Positions 9,847-22,600 of a stretch of DNA of 64,000 nucleotides are shown here, piece by piece; the stretch's first letter is position 1, and each line of letters opens with the position of its first letter. Under the pieces are notes generated by a model. It was not told the origin of the DNA. It searched no databases and saw only the letters and a list, made by a program, of their open reading frames with translations. The translations under genes were made by a program, and so were the position numbers. Source of the DNA: Tubulanus polymorphus (Eukaryota > Nemertea > Palaeonemertea > Tubulaniformes > Tubulanidae); contig NC_134031.1 of NCBI RefSeq assembly GCF_964204645.1, positions 2,277,001-2,341,000 of the forward strand. Direction: 5' to 3'.

Positions 9847-12497
9847 TCACTGATCACTGACTTCATACAGTTTCAAGGACGGGTTGCCGTTTTTCAGATT
9901 CACTTGGCACACGGCGACACAATCGCCGACCCGGATAATTTGAGAAGTTTGACTATAAATCGTCGAATAAACAATTCTAGGATTCTTGAAGCGGTCGTTA
10001 GCAGCATCGAAGTTAAAGCATATAACCGCTCCTGAATTTTGGTAATGTGGATGCACGGATAGCAGGACGTTGCCTTCGTCGTAGGCGCACACGTAACCGA
10101 CCTGCGGGCGGAAATCCAGCCCGGTAACGTCGATCACGTTAAAATCCTGGATGAAATGGCCGTCGTGCGATAAATGCAACAGATCGCAAGAACGCTCGCA
10201 GAAAAGGAACATTTCGCCGCGCGCGTTTACGTCGAAAACACCGCTGGTGAACGTGCCGCGCGGCAGCCTTACTACTTTCATTTGTCCGCTTTTGACGAGA
10301 CTGGTAACCTTCGGTGAGAGATCTAACGGAGTGATGTGCACATTTTGAGCTGTTTGCGCGTAGATCGTATCGTTACGAATAACGAAATTCTGTATATCGA
10401 GCGGTATTATCTTCTCCATACATTCGCTATTTATCTCCTCTTTACGGGAACTAAACTTTCTCAAAACGAACCCGGATCTACTGTCCTTGTTCAGTACGTA
10501 TAGAAAACCGGAGCTGTCCGTTCCTAGGCCGTATATAGGACCGTAACGTTTCGAGTCAAAATGTAAGTAACTGTACAAAGCATCTTCATCCATACGATAT
10601 AAAGCATTAGATCGCCATTCGGTGCATATGATGTTCGGTATGGCATTAACGGAGTCGTGGTTTGGTATCGCGGTCATCAGAGTCAGTTTCAGAGCTGAAT
10701 TCGTCTGCGTTTTAAGCAGAAATGTTCCGATATTGCAAACCGATTCGGTTGTACTGGTACTCATTCGTGATTCGTCATTTTTATCGCGTTCCTCTAACTC
10801 GGTGATTCGCGCGCACAGAGATTCGTTTACGGTTCTGACGTGTTTCGATATTTCGACGTGTTTGCGGCGAACTTCGGCGACATCTTTTTCGAATTGTTTG
10901 AATCGGTTTTCGAGATTTTCGTTGAATTCGGGGCAGCGAATCGGAGCCGAAACCGTCGGAAAATTCACCTTCCACGAATGTTGATTTCCTTGTGTAATGA
11001 CGGCTAAATGAAGACCTAACGCTATTGATTGTGGACTGCGCTGAATCAATTCTCCATATTTCTTGGCGATATTCTCATTGTCACACCTGACAACAAACGC
11101 TTGCTTCATCGGGCTATGACTGAATGATATTGCGAGTTCGGGTACTTCGACACCAGGCGGCGCTTCTCTCCATTCTAGCATCACCTAAAAAGAATCAATT
11201 ACAAAAGACATATTAAATTTACAATTAAGAATATTACCATTTGTAATGAAAATATAACAAAAAAATTTTGACCTAGATATCAAATATCAATCGGTCAGCC
11301 CAAATTGGAAAGGACCAATTTGGAACGAACTTTTTGCAGTTCGTGAACATTTGGTCCGGTCCAAACTTAAAGCGGGCCAAACTTTTAGCAGTCTAAATAA
11401 TGTAGTGTGATCGCACCTTATATCAAGTGTCTAAAGAAAATGTTCTTACTGGTCTTCTATTTGACTTCAATGCATGTGTCTAAATAGTGGAAAAGTGGTT
11501 TGATCAACTTGGCGCATTTCGATTTTGTTGGCAGGTTTCAAAAAATTGATAGAAAATATTGTCTCAGAGATAAGCGATTCCCATATTGTTTGATCGTGTT
11601 AAACGTTTTTTTTTTTTAAATTTTTATTCCAGATTCACATCGGGACACAAAGAGACTGCACGCGATGAAGTCTGTCCTTCAGAGTGTACACTATACCTTA
11701 TGCAATATGATTGTATACATTCTGTACGTCCTGATAGGTTACCAGAAGCTTCAAATTGTATTCGCGTGGTGAGGCGATCAAGGACCATGACAATGATTTA
11801 ACGATTTTATGTCCCATTCCATAATATTCAAGGCCTTGAATTGACCAGTGCCCTATGTAAGGAATTTTGAGGACCGCTAATGAACCCTGTTCTGTGGATT
11901 TTCAATTATTTGAGCTCTTTACCGATGATCTAATAACATAATTCTAAGGTTAAGTTTATTTCATATAGAATTCTATCCTATATTTCATACCGAAGAAAGA
12001 TATCAAAACATATACTTTAAGCTTACATGTACTACTTTGAATTTGTGGGAAAAGCATCATGACCAGGACTAACAAAACGACCTTGGACCTGCCTGACTAT
12101 CTTAAATACGACAATACGTGATTTTCGTTCACCAAAGAATATATCTCAACTTTCAACTCACCTCGTTGATTGGCTTTGCTTGAATCGTCAACATCTGCCC
12201 GGTGAAAATTGCTCTCAATTTCTCCTCCACCGCCGACTCCAACGCGGTCGTCCACATCGTTACAACTAGGTGTAACAAATTACCGCGAACTTGTGTCGAA
12301 CCGCAGTCGAGATCTACCAACGGCTGATAGAAAAACTTCTGAACCGTGCGCTTTTTATTTTGCGAGTCGGACCACACGTTGATTTTCCGTTCCCCGAACG
12401 TAATAGCCAGCTCGTGTATTAGTTCTTCTTTGTCGCTGCTACAGATTTTTTTCGAAGACGACATCGTTCCAACGCTGGTTCTAGCAGACATAGCCAT
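9847..12497 (-). CDS. Coiled-coil plus beta-propeller-like protein (TRIM/NHL-like architecture, no RING)
   Basis: Two exons, complement(9847..11184, 12162..12497), encode 557 residues. Exon 1 begins at an ATG (MAMSARTSVGT) 54 bp downstream of a TATAAATAG box and ends GAG|GTGAGT in phase 0. Exon 2 begins after TTTTTAG with GTG (Val), continuing MLEWREAPPG. Residues about 1-210 form a globular region I do not recognise. A heptad-rich stretch around 215-265 (ENRFKQFEKDVAEV and following) predicts a coiled coil. The C-terminal 270 residues contain repeated short motifs (YGLGTDSSGFLYVLN, GVFDVNARGEMFLF, YVCAYDEGNVLLSV) typical of NHL/SMP30-like propeller blades. There is no signal peptide, so it is probably cytosolic. 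A 75-bp fragment of its 3' end lies at 7860-7934. Confidence 0.75.
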
Positions 12498-12550
12498 GTT
12501 GTACGCAAGCCGGTCAATGCAAAACTGATGAACCACGAGCTACGAGGAAA

Positions 12551-12559
12551 CTATTTATA
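12551..12559 (-). promoter_or_regulatory. TATA box (TATAAATAG)
   Basis: An exact TATAAATAG on the minus strand, 54 bp upstream of the first ATG of the coiled-coil/propeller gene. A start site about 30 bp downstream would leave a short 5' UTR of roughly 25-30 nt. Confidence 0.6.
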
Positions 12560-12655
12560 CAATGCAACGCAAAACGTCGCTGACCGTTGCCCCATTTCTG
12601 ACTGAGTGCATAGATATTATTACATGGTCCTAACTCTAATACAGTCAATGGTTTC

Positions 12656-12892
12656 AGGCCTACAGACTTAGAGGCAGCTACAAACGGTCCACTACTAATT
12701 AAGTTTGATTTTAGTTCTATAGTTTCAGGTACAAAGTAACAAATTATTGATCCAACAGAACACAATTTCGAATTGTTAAATTAGTGTGGTTTAGGGGGAC
12801 GCGTCGTGCGTGCGCTTGGTTGTATCGGTGATCTTGTCTATTGTTTAACTTAGTAGTGGACCGTTTGTAGCTGCCTCTAAGTCTGTAGGCCT
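12656..12892. repeat. Perfect 42-bp inverted repeat with 153-bp spacer
   Basis: Arm 12656-12697 (aggcctacagacttagaggc and onward) and arm 12851-12892 are exact reverse complements. It sits directly upstream of the TATA box at 12551. No transposon family is recognised. The perfect match against otherwise decayed repeats suggests a recent origin or a gene-conversion hairpin. Confidence 0.85.
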
Positions 12893-13183
12893 TATTGTCT
12901 CCGTTGCAGATAATCTCCTCAATAGAATTCTAAGAATATAATGATGTACTATTTGCGTTTATTTTTTACCGATAAGAGTAAAATCTCTGCATGCGTAGAG
13001 CAGTCTCTTTACTTGACCAGAATATTGAGTGTCGCAAGAGATTTTAGATTGACCTAAACAAAAAACTGAATTCATTTCAGCGATTATCGCCACAAGTTCG
13101 TGATTGTTGAATCTTTACAGCCATACTAACGGATGTCTAAGACTTTCGAGGATTTAAAAGACAGAGATTTTCAGATGGATGCT

Positions 13184-13189
13184 TTTATT
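13184..13189 (-). terminator. Poly(A) signal of the NPC2-like gene
   Basis: AATAAA on the minus strand, about 30 bp after the stop codon at 13218-13220. Confidence 0.65.
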
Positions 13190-13217
13190 TGAAAATTTAA
13201 AACAAACGAAGAATTGA

Positions 13218-14791
13218 TCAATCCATAATTTCAACTGGAAGGTTGATACAAGCGATATTTTCTCCATTATCACCCTGAAGTTCCCACTTAACAATAACTT
13301 TCACCTAGAAAATAAGAAAATGTCTTAAGATGATTCTTATCTTGAGCAGGGCATAAAATGACGTGATGGTTGACAGTTGAAATAAGTTCCAAGGCAAATG
13401 CTAGTGCAAATTCTGGCTCTGGGGCCAGTTGCCAATTCGTGGCTTAGATTCATGACTATGTCCAGGACAATCTTAGTTCTATAGAATCTAACAACTGAAG
13501 CTCAACAGACACGACAAAACGTTTGTTTCATCAAAACAGAAAACACATTTTCCACAAAACGTATTGAGTTAAACGTGTTTTCTGTTTAAGTACAAAACAT
13601 ATGTCTTGCCGTGTGCGGTGAGCTTAACAATCTAACAAGATTTAAAAACTCCTTTTTACTTAAATCACGACTGTGCAACTGAGCCGAGAACTCTGGAAAT
13701 GTTTATGTTTATATGAAATGGCATATTAATTTCGATGATGCATATTTTGTCGGAATGATTTTGTTGTGTAAGAATTTAATATAGTAGTTTATTCTTTATC
13801 AAAGTGTGTATGTACTACACTGTCTTGTATGACAGATAATGATATATATCTTGTGTAAATTAGGAACTTATGAAGACTATATTGTTTCAATAATTACCGA
13901 TGGGTACAATTTATGAACCGGTATCGAAGCTTTGTAGATGTGGCTTGAACCGGCAGTTATCGGACAGGCGACCCCCGATTGACAGCCGTCTGTTTGAGGG
14001 ATCGGAAACGGAATCGGAAATCCTCCCAGAATACCATGCACCGAACCAGTCAACGTTTTACTGTTAACATCTGCAAGAAAATATATGTTCAGAAAAAAAC
14101 GTGTATCTACTTCCTGCAAGAAGTGATTATATAATGTATCAAAAGATGACAATAACCAATTAACATTCATGACTAATGATCAGTAAATGAACTTAGGAAT
14201 TTGTACAAAATTAGGGCCTATAGTAATGAATAAGTAAACAAAAGTTATTGTAAAGTTCATAGAAACAATAGACGATCTACAGGAATGAAAATGTTAGAAT
14301 AAAGAGAGTTAAATAACCACTTACTTGAGACGAATTCAATGGCGACACTGGCTGTAGTACCACGATGTAAAATACATGGGAATTCGGAACAGGGAGTCAC
14401 TGTTACTGACTTCACTTTTCCATTAGCAGATCCTGAGAAATATATTCGAATTATAAATAAATCTGCATTTCAGGAGAACTTTTACTAAGATTTAACCCTC
14501 AACTTGATGAACCATGGACCAGAAGAATCAAAGTGAACCCTTTATCTCAAATATCAAGGAAATGTAACATGTTTTTAACTGCTATAGATGTTCTTTCGTG
14601 AAGCTTTATCATAACGTGGATGCTCCAGATTTTCGGAGATGAATTTTCAGAAATCTTTTTCAACTCATCGATATAACCATTGACTCCACTCGTTTTAGTC
14701 CACGGAATAACCGATACTTACCGCATTCTTTGAATCTAGTGGCGGAACTGAGAGCCAAAATGGCAGCGAACACTGTTACTGATATCAACAT
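13218..14791 (-). CDS. NPC2: NPC2-like secreted sterol/lipid-binding protein (ML domain)
   Basis: Four exons, complement(13218..13304, 13898..14070, 14325..14432, 14722..14791), encode 145 residues. All joins use GT-AG borders and keep phase. Exon 1 encodes the signal peptide MLISVTVFAAILALSSA. The mature protein has the six conserved NPC2 cysteines: KECG, TPCSEFPC, DGC, VAC and IAC. It also has the conserved proline-rich PIPFPIP stretch and the C-terminal strand VIVKWELQGDNGENIACI-type motif. Family knowledge: NPC2/ML proteins bind cholesterol or other lipids in lysosomes or the extracellular fluid and pass them to NPC1 or membranes. Total length matches the family (about 130-150 residues). 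Invertebrates often have several ML paralogues with diverged ligands, so cholesterol specificity is not assured. Confidence 0.92.
13498..13625. mobile_element. 128-bp MITE-like element in NPC2 intron 3
   Basis: The left end aagctcaacagacacgac and right end gccgtgtgcggtgagctt are imperfect inverted repeats. The interior holds opposed acgtgttttctg and cagaaaacac words. It lies wholly within the last intron of the NPC2-like gene. Confidence 0.6.
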
Positions 14792-15963
14792 GGTGACGGT
14801 GAAAGTTTAGATGAATTGACGCGCTGAGAAATCTCAGTTTTTATTCTAGTCGAACGTGGCGTGATCGAAATGATCTCGAAAACCACGCGCTCGTTCACAT
14901 CGCTGGGGAATCTTATCTACAACCGAGACTAAAAGCAACCCATTAAAACATCCGTTAATTGACCGTTTATTTGAAATTTTGAATTCCGTACGTAATCATG
15001 TAGGAAAATCTAAGAACATGCAGCAGCCGAATAAACATGCACTTTCAATTTGGATGTCGCAACGGGGTACAAGAAACCATAGGCTCCAAAGTGAAAATAA
15101 CGAGTTTGGTTTCGACTACTCAACATTTGAATGTTCTTTTCTAAAAAAAACTTTTCAATGCTCACCAAAAAGTACGTTTTGTGATGAGCAAAAATACAAT
15201 GCAGGTTCTTGAGTTCTTGAGAGTAAAACTGTTGCTTCAAAGCAGTCCCTCATCTAATATTATTACAATTTTAATGTATTTGTTTATTCATTAATTCTGT
15301 AAAAATTTTACAATGAAAATAAAATCATATCATATCAAATATAATCACTTAATTCAAGATGAAATTCAAAGGCGACTGCTTGAAACCGATCATTTCGTGC
15401 GAAGGTGAGATAATAATTAGTGAAATACACACTTAGACGAAATTTAGAGAGTCATATTTCAAATACTTAACGTTTAATTGAAATAGCATCTAACAGCTAA
15501 CAGCTAACAGTTAACAGCATGTGACACGAATAAACTTAAAATGCGAGAAAGTGCATATTAATTAAATAAATAATACGGAGTTTATCAGACTGGGGTTATT
15601 GCTCTGAAACGTAGGTCGGTGCTTGTCCACAGTGACCTATAACTACTCAAAGGTGTGTCGAGAACTGTTTGTGCTCTAAAACCAGTGCTCTCTGGTCGGT
15701 GAAGTGAAACGTGCTCGCTAATCGTGTTAATTCCACATTGCACACGTAACTCAATGAACTCACACGCCGGGCGGCTACGAGCAGATCTGTGACAAGCTAG
15801 AACGAGTGGTCAGTACAAATATATACACGCATTTGCGCGAACGACACGATTTGATTTGATTTGTGAAAGGATATCACAACAAAGTTACAGTAACGACGTT
15901 GTGACCGCGCAAAGTATACGCAGTCTCGCTGTATTCACTTCGATTCACGTAAATCAACACGAA
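14792..15963. other. Intergenic region between divergent genes
   Basis: This is the space between the NPC2-like gene (minus) and the glycosyltransferase gene (plus), so both promoters should be here. Short direct repeats of ctaacag occur at about 15489-15520. No additional gene is supported. Confidence 0.45.
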
Positions 15964-17653
15964 ATGAATTATGGTAGGTTTTTACTCGTATTTTCACTTA
16001 AATGTTACTGTTTGAAATATCTACCAAGGTTGGCCTTTAATAGTGACCTCGTCGCTTGCTGAAACCTTGACCTAAAGCATTTTTCAAGAAGGCTGAAGTC
16101 CGATACAAATCTGATTTTTACGCTTCGTCACCGAAACCCTGTGTCCAGTTTCACGAAAATGATCAATTCCTAAGTTGATTTAGCTAGATCGATAAAGAAA
16201 TTAATCGATCTAAGAACTGAAAAAAAACCTTTTTGAGAAATTCCATTTTCCATTCACGTGTGTCATGTAAGTGTCTCCTGACGGAGATAGGTAAGATGTA
16301 TACCTTATTATCAAAGTCAACTTTAATTTTTATTTCAATTTTGGAACATATTGCATGATAGTATCTTACAGCCATATATCTATTATATGTCAAGGTAAAT
16401 ATGAAGGACACACACTTCACGCTTCAGACTTACAACGTCAACGCAGATATGAATACTCCCCAAAATAGTCATATCGTAATTCGTCTTGATTTCACCTTGC
16501 ATTTACACTGATCGGGTAAAACCTTTTTTTATTTTCAGTTGCGAAGGTACTTAAACAGTACAAGGTCACTATATTGGCGTTGATATTTGGGTTGGTAATA
16601 TATCTGTCCCTGCTGAGACGAAAAGGCGTCAAAACGGTTTATCATCACCGCGTGTCTATAGGCGCGCTGTTCCCGCCACCGCCTCCACCGAGCAGGGTCT
16701 CCACCGTCCTCGAAGGTTTACCGATTCCCGCAGTTTACTACGGCGATTACGCGACCGCCATCGAATACCTGCACCGTCGCGACTACGTCACGCCCCGCAA
16801 CTGTTCGGCCACTATACCGAAAATAATCCACCAGACGTGGAAGGATGAGATGATTCCGATTAAATTCAAATCGTCGGTCGAATCGATCATCGCCAATCAC
16901 CCTGATTTCGAATACTGGATGTGGACTGATGCCCTCGCCGAGGAATTCATCAGTAAAAAGTTCCCGAGTTTTCTACCGGTTTATAAAAGCTACCCGAAAG
17001 CGATCAACCGCGCCGACGCGATTCGATATTTTGTCCTTTACGAGTATGGAGGAGTTTACGCCGATTTGGATATCGTATCGTTACGTTCTTTAAACGATCT
17101 GTTGGGCACTCATACGTTCCTCATACCCGAGGACCATCCATTCCATACTCACATCATATTCGGTTTAAATCGTATTCCGTTGAACGCTTTCATGATGTCT
17201 ATTCCTAAACACCCGTTTATGAAAGCGGTTATAACTCACTTAGCCGAATATTCCAAAAGGAAGAATATTCTCTACACAGCCGGGCCAATGATGCTCGACT
17301 TAGAATTGAGTAGATATGAAGATGTATTGGGCGATAGGAAAGACAATTCACTTTGCGACGCCGTGTATATGGGCAAGTGGCAGAATTTCATACCGCTGTT
17401 TTTAGACAACGCCGTCACGATCGCGGCGTTAAAACACAAATGCGGCCGAAAAGACGGCAATCCGCGAAAGTTGAAAGACTGCGACTTTCTACGCGCGAGA
17501 AATTTCACGCAGCTCACTCTACCCGATACGGCTTACACTAGACACAAGTTCTCGCACGTCCATGAGGCGAAGACGCGAAAACTGATGTTTCATATAGCGG
17601 ACGTGGCCGGTGAATCGTTGAGAAATGTCTCTCAACTGTTAGAGAACATATAG
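15964..17653 (+). CDS. Type II Golgi glycosyltransferase with DXD sugar-binding region (GT32/OCH1-like)
   Basis: Two exons, join(15964..15973, 16539..17653), encode 374 residues. The first coding exon is only 10 bp (Met-Asn-Tyr plus one base) before G|GTAGGT. The intron ends ATTTTCAG and restores frame as VAKVLKQYK. A single hydrophobic segment at about residues 13-29 follows a short basic N-terminus, the type II anchor of Golgi transferases. Family motifs are IPKIIHQTWK (about 96-105), the NRADAIRYFVLYEYGGVYAD region and the metal/nucleotide-sugar-binding DLD at 179-181. This is the Gly_transf_sug architecture of OCH1 and inositol-phosphoceramide mannosyltransferases. Animal members are mostly uncharacterised, so the sugar transferred is unknown. 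A proline run (FPPPPPPS) forms part of the stem. Confidence 0.88.
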
Positions 17654-18259
<606 letters not shown>

Positions 18260-19643
18260 TCTTTCTGGTAACACGAAGGGCCGTAAATAAGAAATGTATA
18301 AGAATGCGTTGACCGTGTTAATCTTTTTCTATCGAATGCAATCCTTAAATCGCCGCTCAAAATCATAAAAGAAGGTATTTGGAAAGTTCTAAATTCCAGC
18401 GCTTGATATCACGAAAGTTCGGTTACGCTCTGCACGGTTTTCAGCGAATTTGATTGTTCTATATTTAACCATGTATCAATAAAAGGTCTATTCATTTGGC
18501 GTTGTATTCAATGAATATCCTTAAACTGAATATATAAATGTTTTCATTGTATCGACTATGAACAATATGGATCAACGCTTCATACCGCACCTTGACCGTA
18601 GGAACTTGTTGTGACAACGAGAAGGTCAAAATCCTTAGTAAACAAAATCTTTTTCATTCAATCAAGCTTATGCAAATAGATCAAATGTCACGTCAGGTTG
18701 CCGATGATTATTTGTAATTGCTGTCGGTAATTGTAAATGTAATTGATGACGGCGCATGTAACTAATAAGAACAACTATTCGGTTTCTAAGGCGGAGTCGA
18801 AAGATCTCATTATTGTGATGATTATAAGAGGATGTCATGCATTTCTAACACAAAAATGATAGATAATAATTTGAAGGTATGAATAGTAACTTTTTAAACT
18901 ATATTCCATATTTCGATGTATTCATTTTGTATTTCACGTCAATGTTCACGTTTTATGGCGAGTTCATTGACCTGAGTTCCTGCTGTTTCGGACAAGACAA
19001 CGCGCTATAGTCATGTCTGTTTCGAAAGCATTTACTCGTCGTGAAACTGTTCATGTATAAAGCAACAGCAATGGACAACAGCTAGTTAACAATATCAGAT
19101 TGAATTGTTTCAAATGGTTTTAACGTAACTTAATGATCTACGGTGAAAATGTAAATTCGTTTTATTCAAGCTTCTTTTATTAAATTGTAATATAAAGACA
19201 AAATAAATTGCGTTTTGTTACGAATATGTTTTACTCAGATTTATGTGAACGAGTGGAAATGGAATCATATTTTGAAAGTTCATTCTGAGTTCAAAGATGG
19301 ACGTTGCGCACGTTGGGCCTCTGAGATACCCTACTGCCCTCAACGCAGGGTATGCTGCAGGCTTGACCCACCTCATCAGACATTCGACATCTTATCATTC
19401 ATTACTCGTCCATCCATTATACTTGGTGATCTTTCACCTCTTACATATTTTTTAAAATTAACAAACAAATGGACCACAAACAGTATCAGATATTCAAATC
19501 GATTCTTATTTGTAACGCTTTAATAGGACGAATAAGTACATTCGTACTTGCCCACTTTACCAACGAATATAAACTCATTTTGTATTTTTGCATTTGACAT
19601 TTTCATTCATAGTAACAACATATACAATCTATTACCTACGTGA
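18260..19643. other. Intergenic, no gene seen
   Basis: About 1.4 kb of AT-rich DNA with no frame that has splice or domain support. The gccctcaacgcagggtatgc region near 19337 is GC-richer but unidentifiable. Confidence 0.4.
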
Positions 19644-19649
19644 TTTATT
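19644..19649 (-). terminator. Poly(A) signal of the large receptor gene
   Basis: AATAAA on the minus strand, 45 bp past the receptor stop codon. Confidence 0.55.
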
Positions 19650-19694
19650 TCATTCATTTTAGATGATGGCACAGTTTGCTTTCATATCGCATCG

Positions 19695-22600
19695 TCAAAA
19701 TCTATGTTCGTTTGTTTTCTCGGGATTTTCGACTGCGGCGGCTTTTTTCTTCCGTTTACGACTGACTATCAGCGCCGAAAATGTGAACAAAATCGGATTG
19801 AGGGCGGAGTTTATCGGCAACACGATTATAGCCATAAAAACCGCTACATCGGGAATTATAGAAACGCCGCTCATCGATACGAACTTCGTCAAAATGATCG
19901 GAATCCAACACATGAAATCGGTGCCTAAAATCAGCACGAGTTTCTTAACGAGAGTCATTTCCTTCGATTTCGACGCCGCGCACGATTTTCCGACCGATGA
20001 CGACGATTTTCTGTATATGCAGTAAATGATGACGTACGACGTTCCTATGAACAGAAACGAAAGCAGATTGAAAATCAACAAGCACAGCGAAAATTCCAAA
20101 GCGACCTCTAAACCGTGAGTGATCGTGAACGGCAGGCAAACGCTGTTGCGACCGTAGTAATTGCGGAAATAGCCGATATCGAAAATAGGCAGAACCGCTA
20201 GAAAAAACCAGAATATCCAACCGAAAGTGACCGCAAGTACAGAGCCTTTGTAAGACATGTGAAGTTGTTTGTGAAATGGAAAAACTATGCACAGAACTCG
20301 ATCCACGGTCAACAGCACCATGGTGTATACAGACATCTGACTGGACAGAACGGACACCGCCCCTGTTAGTTTACAACCCAAACCCAATCTCCATCCCACC
20401 GACTCGTTTATGTAGTCGTCACGTGTTAGGGTGTCTTTGACGGCGATCACTATCAGATAAACGCCCATCAAAATGTCGGAAATGGCCAGTATTAAAACTA
20501 GAAAATTGGTGATACTAGTATTCCTACTTTTGTTATTGTCTCTGCACCTGCAGACGATTACGAGGGCGTTTCCGACTAGAGCGCTGATACCTAGAAACCA
20601 AACGGCGATCTGTAAAAATCTCGAATCGAGAAGATGTTTACAGGACGAAAATCCGTCGCCGCGTGGAGTACACCAATCCGAATTACCAAGCGCCAAGCAG
20701 CAGATATTGAAATAATCAGCGTAAAGCTTATTCAGAGAAACGTCCTTAAACGCCGTTTTACTCATTAAGAACCCGGGACCTGATTTCAGTCGCATGTCGA
20801 AGATTTTCAATTTCGACAACCTTTCGAACGGACGCTTTGGTTGAATTTGCCGGAGTCGTTTGTTGTTACTCATATTGAGGTATACCAGACTAGTCAGGTC
20901 GTAGAACGCCCTATTCTGAATTTCAGAAAGATGATTATCTGCAATATGAAGGTATCGTAATCGCCGCAGTCCTGAAAAGAAATGATCGCGGACGTATGTT
21001 AACTTATTTCCACGCAAATCTAAGTCGAATAAGTTTAACAGATCCACAAATGAACCCTCGGGTATATCACCAATACGGTTAAAACTGAGATCGAGTCTGC
21101 CTAATTTATCCATTTTACTAAAAGTCCTGTTTACCACGGTGGTGATATTGTTCTTTTTAAGAAAGAGACCTCGCACGCGTTTGATTAAGCCGGTTAAGTT
21201 GATGAGACCGGCTCCGGTGCAGTCGACGATGTGTCCTCGGCAAAAACATCGGTGCGGACAGCGATCGCAGAACCGCTCGTCATCACCCGATTGACTACAG
21301 TCGCGTACACCGTCACAAACACGCTCCTGAGTGATACACAGCCCCTCACGAGGACACATTAACAGCCCGGGACAGAGCGGCAGCGCTTTACAATCGAGCT
21401 CTTCGTGCCCGTCCACACAGTCCCACTTACCATCGCAGACGGCGACGTAAGGAATACAATACGAGTTCGGACATTTGAACAAACCCGGACAAGTGAATCC
21501 TTTACAGTTTATCAAATGAGACAACCTCGGACAGCCGAGGTCTCTTTTATCATATACACAGATTCGATCCCGTGCTATGCAATTCGGCCGGTGCGGCTGG
21601 CACCTGATTTCGTTTTCATTCGGGCAGAAAGTATCGTTGTCCCATCGTTCGTCGTCTCTATAATCCGGACAATCGATCAGTCCGTCGTTGACCTTTTCTG
21701 AGGCGACGCAGCGGCCCGATTGACAACGGAATCCGTTACACTTCTGCGCGCAGGCGTTAACGCTTTCGTCGCTGCGATCGATACAATCGATAACGGAATC
21801 GCAGATTCTATCTAAACCTATACAATCACCGTTTGCGCATTTCCATTCGGTATTCGGGTCACATTCTCGAGAGGCACAACTCGAGTCACCGTCATCGCAA
21901 TATCTATTCAACGAGGCGACGCGAACCTGGCTTTCGTTAATGAATGAATAGTTTTGCCATTTTTCGCAGTCGATCTCGTCCGATCCGTCCGGGCAATTGC
22001 GGTCTCCTTCGCACACGTAAAAATCGGGAATGCACGTGCGATCCGCGCATTTAAACTGATTCATCCCGCATTCTGAATTTTTCTTAGTCGCTTTACTGAA
22101 ACACAAGACGTTAAGCTTCAAATTGCCAGGGCGAATGATTGTAATAGACATTTCGACACGCGGCACCAGTTTGTCACCATATTGGCGTCGATGCGTGGGT
22201 AAAGTTACGCTTTGAAACGCGAGATACGTTACCGAGCTAACATCGCGTATCCATATCGCGTTGCTGCTAGGACGATAGAGCCATAGATTCATCAGCGAGG
22301 TTAACCTATCAAGCAATAACTTTCTCGATGACGATATTTCGCCGCCGACTGCTTCGCATTTTGGTAAAGCTTCATCGTAATTGTAACCAGATCGACTCGT
22401 AATGAGGCGCGTACATGTGCCGTTAAGAAGTGACTGTGCACAAGTATCCGAACGAACGAATGTCCAGCCTGGTTTACAGCCGGTGAAGCTTCCGTCTAGA
22501 CGGATGAGTTGATGCTGTTTTGTATTATTGTAAGCGCTAGTTTTACAAACGTAGCTGACATTTTTCATCCGGCGAGTACACGGTACTTTGAACCAGTTCG

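Noticed and set aside
9475-10035. A 186-codon plus-strand frame opposite the end of the propeller gene
   Set aside because: Its second half is antisense to a well-supported exon, the first half is AT-rich with no domain, and the duplicated counterpart near 5.5 kb does not keep the frame.
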